A DNA stretch of 51,737 bases from an uncultured Actinomycetes bacterium (GTDB lineage Bacteria; Actinomycetota; Actinomycetes; Mycobacteriales; Nakamurellaceae), in NCBI GenBank assembly GCA_937926105.1, contig CALANS010000186.1, forward strand, positions 1-51,737, written 5' to 3'. How positions within the stretch are numbered: position 1 is the first letter of the stretch; every line of letters starts with the position of its first letter. The notes beneath the pieces are model-generated. The model saw only the letters and a program-made list of their open reading frames with translations. It made no database searches and was not told the origin of the DNA. The position numbers and the translations under genes were made by a program. Below are positions 9,999 through 18,194 of this stretch, one piece after another.

Positions 9999-10383
9999 TG
10001 GGGAACACCTTTCGCATCTCCACCACGCCGCCGGTGGGTACCAGGGCCGCAATCCGGCGCGCCGTGTCCTCGTCGTCCACCCGGACCAGGTAGAAGCCGG
10101 TGACGATCTCGGCGGACTCGGCATAGGGCGCGTCGGTGTAAACGGCGTCGGCGACCTTGTTCTCGCCGGCGCCGGGCTTGACGACGGCGCCGTACTTCGC
10201 GTTCTGCAGCGCGGCCCCGCTGACGATCTGCGCGCCCAACTCGGCGACGGCGGCCTGGAAGGCGCCGTGCGCGGCGAACTCCTCGCTCATCTCGGCGGTA
10301 GAGCGGCCGTGCCGGGCCTGCGGCAGGAAGCTGTCGGAGTCCCAATCGGGCTCGATGATCAGGTAGGCGTACGTGTCGGACAT
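9991..10383 (-). CDS. YCII-related (DGPF family) protein, partner of the downstream sigma factor
   Basis: A 130-residue protein of the YCII/DGPF family, the usual genomic partner of ECF42 sigma factors, where it is thought to influence sigma activity by an unknown mechanism. The diagnostic stretch is degenerate: family members have TDGPF, while this one has TDAPY followed by the expected GFYLVRVDD. The ATG at 10383 has a good Shine-Dalgarno (AAGGAG); the open frame upstream to 10515 lacks family similarity. The stop overlaps the beginning of the sigma reading frame, suggesting coupled translation. About 200 bases upstream hold no gene or clear structure that I can see. Confidence 0.85.
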   Translation of the reverse strand: MSDTYAYLIIEPDWDSDSFLPQARHGRSTAEMSEEFAAHGAFQAAVAELGAQIVSGAALQNAKYGAVVKPGAGENKVADAVYTDAPYAESAEIVTGFYLVRVDDEDTARRIAALVPTGGVVEMRKVFPTG

Positions 10384-10584
10384 GGTGTGCTCCTTCGGGT
10401 CGGTCCGTGGCCGGACGGTGGGCGGCGCCTGGTGCCTGGCAGGCGGGGCGGCGTCACACCGTCCTGTCGAACGAGCGCGCCGGGAATCGACAACCCCGAT
10501 CGGATCGGTAGCCAATTGTGCCCGAGACGGCTGCCGGGCCGGGCTATTCCGGCAGATACCGGCCTGCGACGGCGCAGTCCGGGC

Positions 10585-11235
10585 TCACTCCCGCCCGAGC
10601 ACGGTCGCAATGTCCACCTCGTTGCCCTCGGCGTCGGCCAGCGTCCACCACTGCGGGGCATGCGAGTCGTCCACCAGGCGTCCACCTGCGGCCAGCGCCG
10701 CGGCCACGCGCTGCTGGCCCGCATCGTGCGGTACGCAGACATCGACATGGATCCGGTTCCGACCGGAGCGGGCGGGATCCATGTGCTGGAACCAGATCGA
10801 CGGGCCACGGCCGTGCGGGTCGTCCAGGTCCTCATCGCCGCGCTGGTCGTAGGCCAGCACGGCCCGCCAGAATGGCAGCACAGCCGCGCTGACTGCGGCG
10901 TCGATGGCGAACTGCACCGCCTGCACGGCCTCCGGGTCGGCGGGGATCCCGAGTTCCCGGGCCGCCGCGGAAATCTGCCTGGCCAGCTCGGCGTCGCGCC
11001 GGCTGATCGTCCCGACGTCGTGAGAGATCAGCCGCACCGTCACCGATCCGTAGCGTAGATCGACGTCGGGGTGATGGTCGGCAGCGTCGGCCAGCGCGCC
11101 GATCCGGCGCACCAGCTGCACGCCTGCGGCGAACGACCCGGTGCGAAAGTGCGCGCCGGCGCCGCGGAATACCACCCGCCAGTCGTCGACGCCGGGCGAG
11201 GAGTGGAACTGGGCGGGAGTGATCGCGTCGGTCAT
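10585..11235 (-). CDS. Pterin-4a-carbinolamine dehydratase-like domain fused to a VOC (glyoxalase-like) domain
   Basis: A 216-residue two-domain protein. Residues 1-98 match pterin-4a-carbinolamine dehydratase (PhhB/PCD), including the catalytic histidine cluster DHHPDVDLRY (H54, H55) and a downstream SHD (H72). Residues about 105-216 form one VOC/glyoxalase-like half, ending with the typical WWTLADAEGNEVDI. The dehydratase recycles tetrahydropterin after aromatic hydroxylases, but no such hydroxylase lies in this window, and the VOC half has no assigned substrate. Such fusions occur in actinobacteria as uncharacterised proteins. It is on the same strand as ahcY, 74 bases downstream, so cotranscription is possible. 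Confidence 0.83.
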   Translation of the reverse strand: MTDAITPAQFHSSPGVDDWRVVFRGAGAHFRTGSFAAGVQLVRRIGALADAADHHPDVDLRYGSVTVRLISHDVGTISRRDAELARQISAAARELGIPADPEAVQAVQFAIDAAVSAAVLPFWRAVLAYDQRGDEDLDDPHGRGPSIWFQHMDPARSGRNRIHVDVCVPHDAGQQRVAAALAAGGRLVDDSHAPQWWTLADAEGNEVDIATVLGRE

Positions 11236-11309
11236 GCTGCTGCCTCCGGTCTCGGACGATGGGTTGTGCCCAGCCTGCCCGCCGTAGGCCTCATCCGGAA
11301 GGTCGCGCC

Positions 11310-12836
11310 TCAGTATCGATAGTGCTCCGGCTTGTACGGGCCCTCCACGTCCACGCCGATGTACTCGGCCTGCTCCTTGGTCAGCTTGGTCAGCTCGCCC
11401 CCGAGGGCCTGCACGTGGATCCGAGCCACCTTCTCGTCGGCGGCCTTGGGCAGCCGGTAGACCTCCTTGTCCCAGGCGTCCGGCTTGGAGAACAGCTCGA
11501 TCTGGGCGATCACCTGGTTGGAGAACGAGGCGCTCATCACGAACGACGGGTGCCCGGTGGCGTTACCCAGGTTCAACAGGCGCCCCTCGGACAGGATGAT
11601 CACGGTGTGGCCATCGGGAAAGCGCCACTCGTGCACCTGGGGCTTGATCTCGTTCTTGACGATCCCGGGAATCCTTGCCAGGCCGGCCATATCGATCTCA
11701 TTGTCGAAGTGTCCGATATTGCCCAGGATCGCCTGGTGCTTCATCCGCTTCAGGTGGTCGGTGGTGATGATGCCCAGGTTGCCGGTGGCGGTGACGATGA
11801 TGTCGGCCCGCCCCACCGACTCGTCGATGGTGGTGACCTCGTAGCCGTCCATCAGGGCCTGAAGCGCGCAGATGGGGTCGACCTCGGCGATCAGCACCCG
11901 GGCACCCTGGCCGCGCAGCGACTCGGCGCAGCCCTTGCCAACATCGCCGTAGCCGGCGACCATGGCAACCTTGCCGCCGATCAGCACGTCGGTGGCCCGG
12001 TTGATGCCGTCGATCAGCGAGTGCCGGCAGCCGTACTTGTTGTCGAACTTGCTCTTGGTCACCGAGTCGTTGACATTGATGGCGGGGAACAGCAGCTCGC
12101 CGGCGGCGGCCAGGTGGTAGAGCCGATTGACGCCGGTGGTGGTCTCTTCGGTAACGCCGCGAATGCCGGCGGCCATCCGGGTGAAGCGGGTAGGGTCGGC
12201 AGCCAGCGAGGCGCGCAGCACTCCCAGGATCACCCGGTACTCGTCGGAGACGTCCGTGTCGTCGTCGGTGACGGTCGGCACCACGCCGGCCTTCTCGTAC
12301 TGCACGCCCTTGTGCACCAGCAGGGTCGCATCACCGCCGTCGTCCAGGATCATGTTGGGGCCGCTACTTTCACCGGCGCTGTCGCCATCCTCGCCGGCCG
12401 GCCAGGTGAGCATCTGCTCGGTGCACCACCAGTACTCGGGGAGCGTCTCGCCCTTCCAGGCGAACACCGGCACGCCTTGCGGGTCCTCCGGGGTGCCGTA
12501 CGGGCCGACCGCCACGGCGGCGGCGGCGTGGTCCTGGGTGGAGAAGATGTTGCAGGAGGCCCAGCGCACGGTCGCCCCCAGGCTGACCAGCGTCTCGATC
12601 AGCACCGCGGTCTGCACCGTCATGTGCAGCGATCCCGAGATCCGCGCCCCTTGAAGGGGTTTCACCTCGGCGTATTCCCGGCGCAGCGCCATCAGGCCGG
12701 GCATTTCGTGCTCGGCGAGGGTGATCTCCTTGCGACCGAAGGGCGCCAGGTTCAGGTCGGCGACCTTGTAGTCCAACCCACCGTGGCGATCGGCGGATAG
12801 GGCGGTGACGGGGGCCTCGGGTGCGGCCTGAGCCAT
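11310..12836 (-). CDS. ahcY: S-adenosylhomocysteine hydrolase (adenosylhomocysteinase)
   Basis: Reversibly splits S-adenosylhomocysteine into adenosine and homocysteine, relieving product inhibition of methyltransferases; cytosolic, NAD-dependent tetramer. The 508-residue length agrees with the actinobacterial type. Visible are the NAD-binding [17 protein letters not shown], the substrate-binding segments around [15 protein letters not shown] and the C-terminal [12 protein letters not shown]...YKPEHYRY expected for the family. The ATG at 12836 follows a good AAGGAG; the open frame continues to 12962 without homology. The start of the gene is preceded by a leader able to form two hairpins (separate entry). 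Confidence 0.97.
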   Translation of the reverse strand: MAQAAPEAPVTALSADRHGGLDYKVADLNLAPFGRKEITLAEHEMPGLMALRREYAEVKPLQGARISGSLHMTVQTAVLIETLVSLGATVRWASCNIFSTQDHAAAAVAVGPYGTPEDPQGVPVFAWKGETLPEYWWCTEQMLTWPAGEDGDSAGESSGPNMILDDGGDATLLVHKGVQYEKAGVVPTVTDDDTDVSDEYRVILGVLRASLAADPTRFTRMAAGIRGVTEETTTGVNRLYHLAAAGELLFPAINVNDSVTKSKFDNKYGCRHSLIDGINRATDVLIGGKVAMVAGYGDVGKGCAESLRGQGARVLIAEVDPICALQALMDGYEVTTIDESVGRADIIVTATGNLGIITTDHLKRMKHQAILGNIGHFDNEIDMAGLARIPGIVKNEIKPQVHEWRFPDGHTVIILSEGRLLNLGNATGHPSFVMSASFSNQVIAQIELFSKPDAWDKEVYRLPKAADEKVARIHVQALGGELTKLTKEQAEYIGVDVEGPYKPEHYRY

Positions 12837-12865
12837 GGGTGACGCTCCTTGCGGGCGGGCCCGGT

Positions 12866-12910
12866 GCCGCTGGGTCCAGGTGTGGTCAGCGGCGCCGAGC
12901 GGTTCTCGGC
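12866..12910 (-). promoter_or_regulatory. Two adjacent hairpins in the ahcY leader
   Basis: In ahcY orientation, a 6-base stem with a 5-base loop (GCCGAG/CTCGGC, 12894-12910) directly abuts a 7-base stem with a 14-base loop (GCCGCTG/CAGCGGC, 12866-12893). They end about 30 bases before the ahcY start. I could not match them to the known SAH riboswitch consensus, so they are reported only as structure. The remaining untranslated region up to 13132 (about 220 bases) shows nothing else clear. Confidence 0.4.
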
Positions 12911-13132
12911 AGCCGGACTCGGGCCCCCACGCCGGGTCAGCCCTGCACCGGACGCTCCCCACTCACGACGCGGGTGCGTGCATGTCGGCGACCAGCCTAC
13001 CCAGGAGCGGGCGCGTCCCGGCGCACGGACGGTGCCGGTCGTCGGCCGGCCCAGCCGGCCCAGCCGCCCGCAGGCTCCAGTCCCGCAGACCCGCGAACCC
13101 GCCGTGCGCGCGAGCGGTCGGCGTTCGCGCTG

Positions 13133-13795
13133 CTATTCCGGCTCGCTGAGTCGGACCATGGCGTCGTAGAGCTGGCCGTCGGTCATCGGCGGCTCGGCGA
13201 TCGGGTGTGCCCGCTCTGCGCGGTAGGCGTCGAGCATGAGGGCGAGGTAACGGCGCCAGGCGTTGGGCGCTGTGCTGCTGGTGGCGTCGATGATCCGACC
13301 GTTGGACCAGATGAGGGTGACGATGTCGGCCTGGGTGATGTCGGCACGAGCCTCGCCGGCTTCTTGAGCTCGAGTGAGCACGCCCTCGATCTGTCGGCAC
13401 ATTTGATCGTGAATGAGTTCGGTATCGGCGTTGCCGGGGAATCGACGGGAAAGGAAGTCGTTGAACCCTTTGTCCCCGGCCTGCATGCCGAATAGGTTCT
13501 CCAGGTAGCGGACGAATCCTTCCCATGGATCCTCTAGTTCCAGGGCCTTCTTGGCTTCGTCGAGGAACTCCCGGAGTCGAGGCCTGAAGGCGGCCAGGAG
13601 CAGGTCCAGGCGTGTCGGGAAGTGGCGGTACAAGGTGCCGATGGCGACATTGGCGTCGCGGGCGATCTTCTCCAAGGAAGCATCAACGCCGCGTGCCGCG
13701 AATTCGCGCTGCGCGGCCGCGATGAGCCTGTCGCGGCGCTCCCGCGCGTCGCGGCGCCGGGGCATCCGCACCTGCTGCACGTCGGTCTGGGTCAT
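13133..13795 (-). CDS. TetR family transcriptional regulator
   Basis: A 220-residue regulator. The N-terminal DNA-binding domain (about 15-65) contains the helix-turn-helix ASLEKIARDANVAIGTLYRHF. The C-terminal ligand-binding and dimerisation domain (65-220) has no obvious ligand signature. It is divergent from the oxidoreductase gene at 13977, across 181 bases containing three candidate operators, so it most likely represses itself and that gene. The start ATG at 13795 is followed by MTQTDVQQVRMPRRRDARERRD, a basic arm common in the family. The inducer is unknown. Confidence 0.9.
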   Translation of the reverse strand: MTQTDVQQVRMPRRRDARERRDRLIAAAQREFAARGVDASLEKIARDANVAIGTLYRHFPTRLDLLLAAFRPRLREFLDEAKKALELEDPWEGFVRYLENLFGMQAGDKGFNDFLSRRFPGNADTELIHDQMCRQIEGVLTRAQEAGEARADITQADIVTLIWSNGRIIDATSSTAPNAWRRYLALMLDAYRAERAHPIAEPPMTDGQLYDAMVRLSEPE

Positions 13796-13817
13796 GTCAC
13801 CAGGTTACCAACGATGC

Positions 13818-13934
13818 GGAGGCACCCCTCCGTTTTCGCGCCGGCGAGCGCTTGCCACCGCGAGCCGCTCTCGGCGGAATAAAGTGAGGCACCCCTCCGT
13901 TTGAACGGGCGTCAACGACCGGAGGAGCGCCTCA
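13818..13934. promoter_or_regulatory. Three candidate TetR operators in the divergent promoter region
   Basis: Three short dyads share half-sites GAGG/CCTC with a 4-base spacer: GGAGG-CACC-CCTCC (13818-13831), TGAGG-CACC-CCTCC (13885-13898) and GGAGG-AGCG-CCTCA (13921-13934). The first two lie in an exact 17-base direct repeat, GAGGCACCCCTCCGTTT (13819-13835 and 13886-13902). The third, read on the other strand, matches GTGAGGCACCCCTCC with two changes. Position between tetR and its divergent neighbour fits operators. Confidence 0.6.
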
Positions 13935-13976
13935 CCCGAGGACTCCCGATCCAGGCACGGTAAAGGAGCACACATC

Positions 13977-14594
13977 ATGACCGCCATCAGCATCATCGGC
14001 TCGGGCAACATGGCCGCCGCCATCGGCACTCGGGCGGCCAAGCACGGCCACGCCGTCGAAATCATGAGCCGCGACGCCGACAAGGCTCGGACCCTCGCCG
14101 ACCAGATAGGCAACGGAGCCACGGTCGGCACGTACGGGTCACGGCCGGCAGGTGACATCGTCATCCTGGCCGTCCTGTACGCCGGCGCGGTGGAAGTGGT
14201 CGCCCATTACGGCGATGCGCTGGCCGGCAAGGTCATCCTCGACATCACCAATCCGTTCAACGCCGAGGCCAGCGGACTCGTGACCACCCCGGGCAACTCG
14301 GTGTCCCAGCAGATCGCCGCCGCCGCCCCTGGAGACGCCCACGTCGTCAAGGCATTCAATACGATCTTCGGCGGCGTCATCGCCGAGGACAAACCGCTGG
14401 ACGCGTTCTTCGCCGGCGACAGCTCTGACGCGAAGGCACGTGTCGCGACGCTCCTGGAGAGCATGACGATGCGTCCCCTCGACGCGGGCGGGCTCGACAT
14501 GGCCCACGCCCTTGAATGGGCGGGCATCCTCCTGGTGGGCCTGGCGCGCAACGGCGCCGGCTTCGACCTCGCCCTGGGCGCCGGCGCGCCCTGA
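13977..14594 (+). CDS. NADP-binding oxidoreductase, F420-dependent NADP reductase-like
   Basis: A 205-residue protein with an N-terminal Rossmann fold (ISIIGSGNMAAAIG, GxGxxA at 8-13). Continuing motifs (DIVILAVLYAG, VILDITNPFN, KAFNTIFGG) are typical of the NADPH-dependent F420 reductase (Fno-like) and NAD(P)-binding domain proteins. The substrate is not known; Fno-like members move hydride between NADP and F420, but several small relatives act on other substrates. The ATG is preceded by AAAGGAG. It is probably controlled by the divergent TetR gene. A 15-base unit repeated twice follows directly after the stop (14595-14624). Confidence 0.85.
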   Translation: MTAISIIGSGNMAAAIGTRAAKHGHAVEIMSRDADKARTLADQIGNGATVGTYGSRPAGDIVILAVLYAGAVEVVAHYGDALAGKVILDITNPFNAEASGLVTTPGNSVSQQIAAAAPGDAHVVKAFNTIFGGVIAEDKPLDAFFAGDSSDAKARVATLLESMTMRPLDAGGLDMAHALEWAGILLVGLARNGAGFDLALGAGAP

Positions 14595-14624
14595 GGGCCG
14601 TCGGGGTCAGGGCCGTCGGGGTCA
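14595..14624. repeat. 15-base tandem duplication after the oxidoreductase gene
   Basis: GGGCCGTCGGGGTCA occurs twice head to tail (14595-14609, 14610-14624), immediately after the stop codon. It is short and most likely a slippage duplication. Confidence 0.7.
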
Positions 14625-14647
14625 GGGCTTCGAGATCTGGGGGCTTC

Positions 14648-14687
14648 GGGGTCTGGGCCGGCGGCCCGCACTGCCCGCCCAGACCCC
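14648..14687 (+). terminator. Hairpin between the oxidoreductase gene and gntR
   Basis: GGGGTCTGGGC (14648-14658) is perfectly complementary to GCCCAGACCCC (14677-14687), an 11-base stem with an 18-base GC-rich loop. Its position after the oxidoreductase gene and before the gntR promoter fits a terminator; no T-tract. Confidence 0.55.
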
Positions 14688-14731
14688 GGGCACGCTCGCG
14701 GACTTGTTTGCAAACTGGAACTGGTGCTGTA

Positions 14732-14759
14732 CTCTTTATCTATGTCGATAGATAAAGAG
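14732..14759. promoter_or_regulatory. Perfect palindrome over the gntR start codon, probable auto-operator
   Basis: CTCTTTATCTAT (14732-14743) is mirrored exactly by ATAGATAAAGAG (14748-14759) around GTCG. The start ATG (14742-14744) lies inside it. The palindrome is AT-rich in a very GC-rich region. A TTGCAA at 14708-14713 and TACTCT at 14729-14734 could be -35 and -10 boxes placing the transcript start at or near the ATG. No Shine-Dalgarno is visible, so the mRNA may be leaderless. Confidence 0.7.
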
Positions 14760-15233
14760 CTAAGCGAGGCATCCCTCGAAGACGTATCGCCGCTGGCCTT
14801 CCACCTGGACCCCTCCTCGGGCGTGCCGACCTACCTGCAGCTCGTCCAGCAGGTCGAGCATGCGCTGCGACTCGGGTTGCTCAAGCCCGGAGACCGATTG
14901 CCCAAGGTCCGCGAGGTGGTCGCCGACCTGGCGATCAATCCGAACACCGTGTTGAAGGCCTACCGAGAGCTGGAGCAAAAGAACCTAGCGTCGGGCCGCC
15001 CGGGGCAGGGCACCTTCGTCAACGGCTCGCTGGCGCAGGCAACCCTGCCCGCCCTGACGACTCTGCGACGCTCCCTACGGGTCTGGCTCACCGACGCCGA
15101 AGCCGCGGGGCTAGACGAGGACGGCATCGTCGCGCTGGTGACGAGCACGCTGCGGGATTTCACTGATCGCCGCGACCCGGACCGGGTCGGCAGCTTGGCC
15201 CGACCAAGCCGAAAGGCGGGGGGCCTGGCATGA
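14742..15233 (+). CDS. GntR family regulator, YtrA subfamily
   Basis: A 163-residue regulator. A winged helix occupies about 28-95 (PTYLQLVQQVEHALRLGLLK, then DRLPKVREVVADLAINPNTVLKAYRELE), with a short approximately 65-residue C-terminal part. That size and the adjacent ABC genes are the signature of the YtrA subfamily, which represses its own ABC transporter operon. The ATG at 14742 gives MSIDKEL; an in-frame GTG at 14724 is an alternative. Neither has a clear Shine-Dalgarno. The stop overlaps the next gene's ATG (ATGA), so the three genes are translationally coupled. Confidence 0.9.
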   Translation: MSIDKELSEASLEDVSPLAFHLDPSSGVPTYLQLVQQVEHALRLGLLKPGDRLPKVREVVADLAINPNTVLKAYRELEQKNLASGRPGQGTFVNGSLAQATLPALTTLRRSLRVWLTDAEAAGLDEDGIVALVTSTLRDFTDRRDPDRVGSLARPSRKAGGLA

Positions 15234-16117
15234 ACATCATCGAAACCTCCGGCCTGGGGCGCCGTTACGGCAGCTCCTGGGCGCTGAGCGAGTGCACGCT
15301 AGCCATCCCCGAAGGGCACCTGGTCGCCCTGGTCGGTCCGAACGGTGCCGGCAAGAGCACCCTGCTCAATCTGGTGGTCGGCCTGACCGCGCCATCCGTC
15401 GGAGAGCTGACGGTGCTGGGCGGTGTCCCCGCCGGATCGCCCGCCGCGCTGGACGGCATCGCCTTCGTCGCGCAGGACATGCCGCTATACCGGCACCTGT
15501 CGGTGGCCGACATGCTGCACCTGACGCGCAATCTGAACCGGCGCTTCGACACCTCCCTTGCCAGGCGACGGCTGGCCGACCTCGGCATCAGCGACAAGCG
15601 CAGGGCCGGTAAGCTCTCCGGAGGCCAGCAGGCCCAACTGGCCCTGACCCTCGCACTGGCCCGGCACCCCCGGCTGCTGGTGCTGGACGAGCCGACCGCA
15701 CCGCTGGATCCGCTGGCCCGCCACGACTTCATGGCCAGCGTGCTCACCGCTATGGCCGACGACGGCATCTCCGTCATCCTCTCCTCGCACCTGCTGGCCG
15801 AGTTGGAGCGGGTCGCCGACTACTTGGTGCTCATCTCCCGCGGTCGAGTCCGCCTGGACGGCACGATCGACGAGCTACTCGACCTCCATCGGCTGCTGAC
15901 CGGCCGGCCGGACACATGCGCGGAGGCCGGGTACAGCATCATCGAGTCGGTCACCTCCGGCGCCCAGATGCACCGGCTGGTCCGCCTCCCGTCGACCGAC
16001 GCCCCGCTCCCGGCCGGCTGCGAATCGAGGCCCGTCGGCATCGAGGAACTCACCCTGGCCTACCTCCGCGAGGTCCCCGCGCCGCCGCTCGCCGCCCTGA
16101 CGGGAGTCAGCCGATGA
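15230..16117 (+). CDS. ABC transporter ATP-binding protein
   Basis: A 295-residue ABC ATPase. Walker A is GPNGAGKST (36-44), the Q-loop lies around FVAQDMPLYRHL, the signature is LSGGQ (129-133), Walker B LLVLDE ends at E154, and the switch histidine is H187 (SSHLLAE). The last 80 or so residues are divergent. It pairs with the membrane protein encoded next. By analogy with YtrA-controlled systems, it may export or give resistance to an envelope-active compound, but no substrate is visible. It overlaps both neighbours by 4 bases. Confidence 0.93.
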   Translation: MNIIETSGLGRRYGSSWALSECTLAIPEGHLVALVGPNGAGKSTLLNLVVGLTAPSVGELTVLGGVPAGSPAALDGIAFVAQDMPLYRHLSVADMLHLTRNLNRRFDTSLARRRLADLGISDKRRAGKLSGGQQAQLALTLALARHPRLLVLDEPTAPLDPLARHDFMASVLTAMADDGISVILSSHLLAELERVADYLVLISRGRVRLDGTIDELLDLHRLLTGRPDTCAEAGYSIIESVTSGAQMHRLVRLPSTDAPLPAGCESRPVGIEELTLAYLREVPAPPLAALTGVSR

Positions 16118-17145
16118 CCGCGCTCGCCGCCGCGCCGAACCCGTCTATACGACCGATACCGTGGCCGCGGCTGGGCTGGGTCGCCTGGCGCCAGCACCGA
16201 TCCACCCTTGTCGGAGCCGTGGCGTTGCTGGCGGTGATCGGCCTGTACCTGTTGATCGACGGCCTGCGGATGCGTGCCTCCTATGACGCCTTCCTCGCGT
16301 GCACGCCGGCCAACTCCCCCGCCTGCCAGCTGGCCTGGCAGAGCTTCCACGACAGCTTTGGCTCGTCCGGCCTGATCGGTGTGATCCTGATGCTGCTGCC
16401 CGGCATCATCGGCGCCTTCGCGGGGGCCCCGATCCTGGCACGCGAGTTGGAGACCGGCACCTTCCGCTACGCATGGACCCAGGGAGCGGGCAGGATGCGC
16501 TGGGCCACATCGGAACTGGTCACCGGCGCCGTCGGCGTCGCCGTCCTCCTGGCGGCATTCGGCACCCTGGTCAGCTGGTACAACCAGCCGCTGGTTGCGG
16601 CGGGGATCATGCCGCGCCTGCGCGCCACCGTCTTCCCCGCTACCGGCGTCGCGGCACCAGGATGGGCGCTCGCCGGATTCGCGCTCGGGGTGCTGGCCGG
16701 TCTGCTGTGGCGCCGCGTGCTCCCCGCGCTGGCCAGCGCGTGCGCAGCCTGGTTCGCTCTGGCGTTCCTGGCCGGGGGATTGCTTCGGCAGAACTACCTG
16801 TCCCCGATGACCACCACCAGCCTGCAATTGTCGAACACCGACCTCACCGTCGGCCAATGGTGGACCAGGGGCGGCCTGCCGGTGAGCAACGCGGAGATCA
16901 ACTCCACGTTGCAGGCGGTCGGCACCCACCTGGATGGCAGCACATCCGCGAGCGTGGCGCACGTCGGCAGCGCTGTCGATCCGGTGCAGTACCTGCTCCG
17001 GCACGGTTACCAGCAGGTCACCAGCTACCAACCGGACAGCCGCTACTGGCCGTTCCAGTGGATCGAGTTCGGCTGGGTGGCAGCACTGAGTCTGCTGCTG
17101 CTCGGGGCGACCCTCTGGCTGCTCCGCCGGCGCTCGGCCCGATAA
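16114..17145 (+). CDS. ABC transporter permease
   Basis: A 343-residue membrane protein with about six hydrophobic segments, at roughly 30-50, 88-110, 135-160, 185-205, 212-232 and 318-338. The large loop at about 235-315 is predicted to be extracytoplasmic. It is the ABC-2-like partner of the preceding ATPase; the ATGA overlap marks one operon with gntR. The start ATG at 16114 is fixed by this overlap. It ends 94 bases before the convergent pyrF stop, a gap in which I see no strong hairpin. The substrate is unknown. Confidence 0.88.
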   Translation: MTALAAAPNPSIRPIPWPRLGWVAWRQHRSTLVGAVALLAVIGLYLLIDGLRMRASYDAFLACTPANSPACQLAWQSFHDSFGSSGLIGVILMLLPGIIGAFAGAPILARELETGTFRYAWTQGAGRMRWATSELVTGAVGVAVLLAAFGTLVSWYNQPLVAAGIMPRLRATVFPATGVAAPGWALAGFALGVLAGLLWRRVLPALASACAAWFALAFLAGGLLRQNYLSPMTTTSLQLSNTDLTVGQWWTRGGLPVSNAEINSTLQAVGTHLDGSTSASVAHVGSAVDPVQYLLRHGYQQVTSYQPDSRYWPFQWIEFGWVAALSLLLLGATLWLLRRRSAR

Positions 17146-17239
17146 GGCCCGGATCGTGCCTCTCGCATCATCGCGGACGCCCGTGCCCGTGTGGCCCTTC
17201 GACAGCACCGGTCCGCGGTGAACCCCGAGCAGCCAGGGA

Positions 17240-18136
17240 TCAACGCAACGCCGCGCGCACCTCATCGACGGTTTGGGCTGCGGCGTCGCGAAGCCCGGCG
17301 AGCGAGGGCCCCGCGGCCAGAATGCTGCGGCTGGCGCTGGGCAGGATGCCTGGTGGCAGTCGCCCGTCCGGGTCGCCGAACACCCGCCGCAGCGCTGCCG
17401 CGGTTCCTCCCTGCGCACCGATACCAGGAGCCAGCAGCGGGCCGTTCACCCGCGACAGGTCGACGCCGATGTCGGTGACGGTGGCTCCGACCACCAGCCC
17501 GATCGAGCCCAGCGGCGCGGCGCCGGCGTTGAGTTCGACTGCGGCATCGGCGATCTGCTGGGCCACCGACATCGGTACCCCGTCGGCATCCGGGGCTACC
17601 CCAGTAGCCCCGTCACCGCTCCCCGCCGACGTCGTGGCCAACTGCACGGCCCCGCTGTCCGGGTTGGAGGTTCGGCACAGCACGAACAACCCTCGCCCCG
17701 ATCCCAGCGCGGCATCGACCGCCGGTCGCAACGAGCCGACGCCCAGGAACGGAGACACTGTCAGCGCGTCGGCGGCCAGTGGGGATCCATCGGACAGGTA
17801 CGCAGCGGCGTAGGCGGCCATGGTGGATCCGATGTCGCCGCGCTTGGCGTCCAGCAGGGTGAGCGCTCCCGCGGCCGGCGCCTCGGCGAGAACCCGCTCC
17901 AGCACGGCGATCCCGGCGCTGCCAAAGGCCTCGAAGAATGCCGACTGGGGCTTGAACACGGCGACCGTCGAGCCCAGCGCCTCGACCACGGTCAGGGCGA
18001 AGCGCTCCAGCCCGGCCGGGGTGCGATCCAGGCCCCAGGCGTCCAGCAGCGCCGGGTGCGGGTCGATGCCCACGCACAGCGGGCCTCGCTCGACCACGGA
18101 CCGGGCCAACCGCGCCCCGAACGGTTCGCGTGTCAT
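17240..18136 (-). CDS. pyrF: Orotidine 5'-phosphate decarboxylase (mycobacterial type)
   Basis: Decarboxylates OMP to UMP, the last step of de novo pyrimidine synthesis. The 298-residue length and the active-site segment TLLDAKRGDIGSTMAAYA (catalytic D-x-K-x-x-D) mark the longer type 2 enzyme found in actinobacteria. The phosphate-binding end is around LLAPGIGAQGGT. The ATG at 18136 follows AAGGGAG. It is last in the pyr operon but, unlike the upstream genes, not coupled: 67 bases separate it from pyrD, and a palindromic element begins at 18195 across the pyrD end. Confidence 0.95.
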   Translation of the reverse strand: MTREPFGARLARSVVERGPLCVGIDPHPALLDAWGLDRTPAGLERFALTVVEALGSTVAVFKPQSAFFEAFGSAGIAVLERVLAEAPAAGALTLLDAKRGDIGSTMAAYAAAYLSDGSPLAADALTVSPFLGVGSLRPAVDAALGSGRGLFVLCRTSNPDSGAVQLATTSAGSGDGATGVAPDADGVPMSVAQQIADAAVELNAGAAPLGSIGLVVGATVTDIGVDLSRVNGPLLAPGIGAQGGTAAALRRVFGDPDGRLPPGILPSASRSILAAGPSLAGLRDAAAQTVDEVRAALR

Positions 18137-18194
18137 GACAGGCTCCCTTCTGCTCTTGTAGCCGCCCCCCGTGCTGGCGAGCTCGCCACCGACT

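Noticed and set aside
12837..12962. SAH riboswitch before ahcY
   Set aside because: I could not find the conserved core of that riboswitch; only two plain stems are visible, so no riboswitch is claimed.
17230..17250. GGATCAACG at the end of pyrF as a third copy of the palindromic element
   Set aside because: Only about 9 bases agree with copies A and B; the rest of the element is missing.
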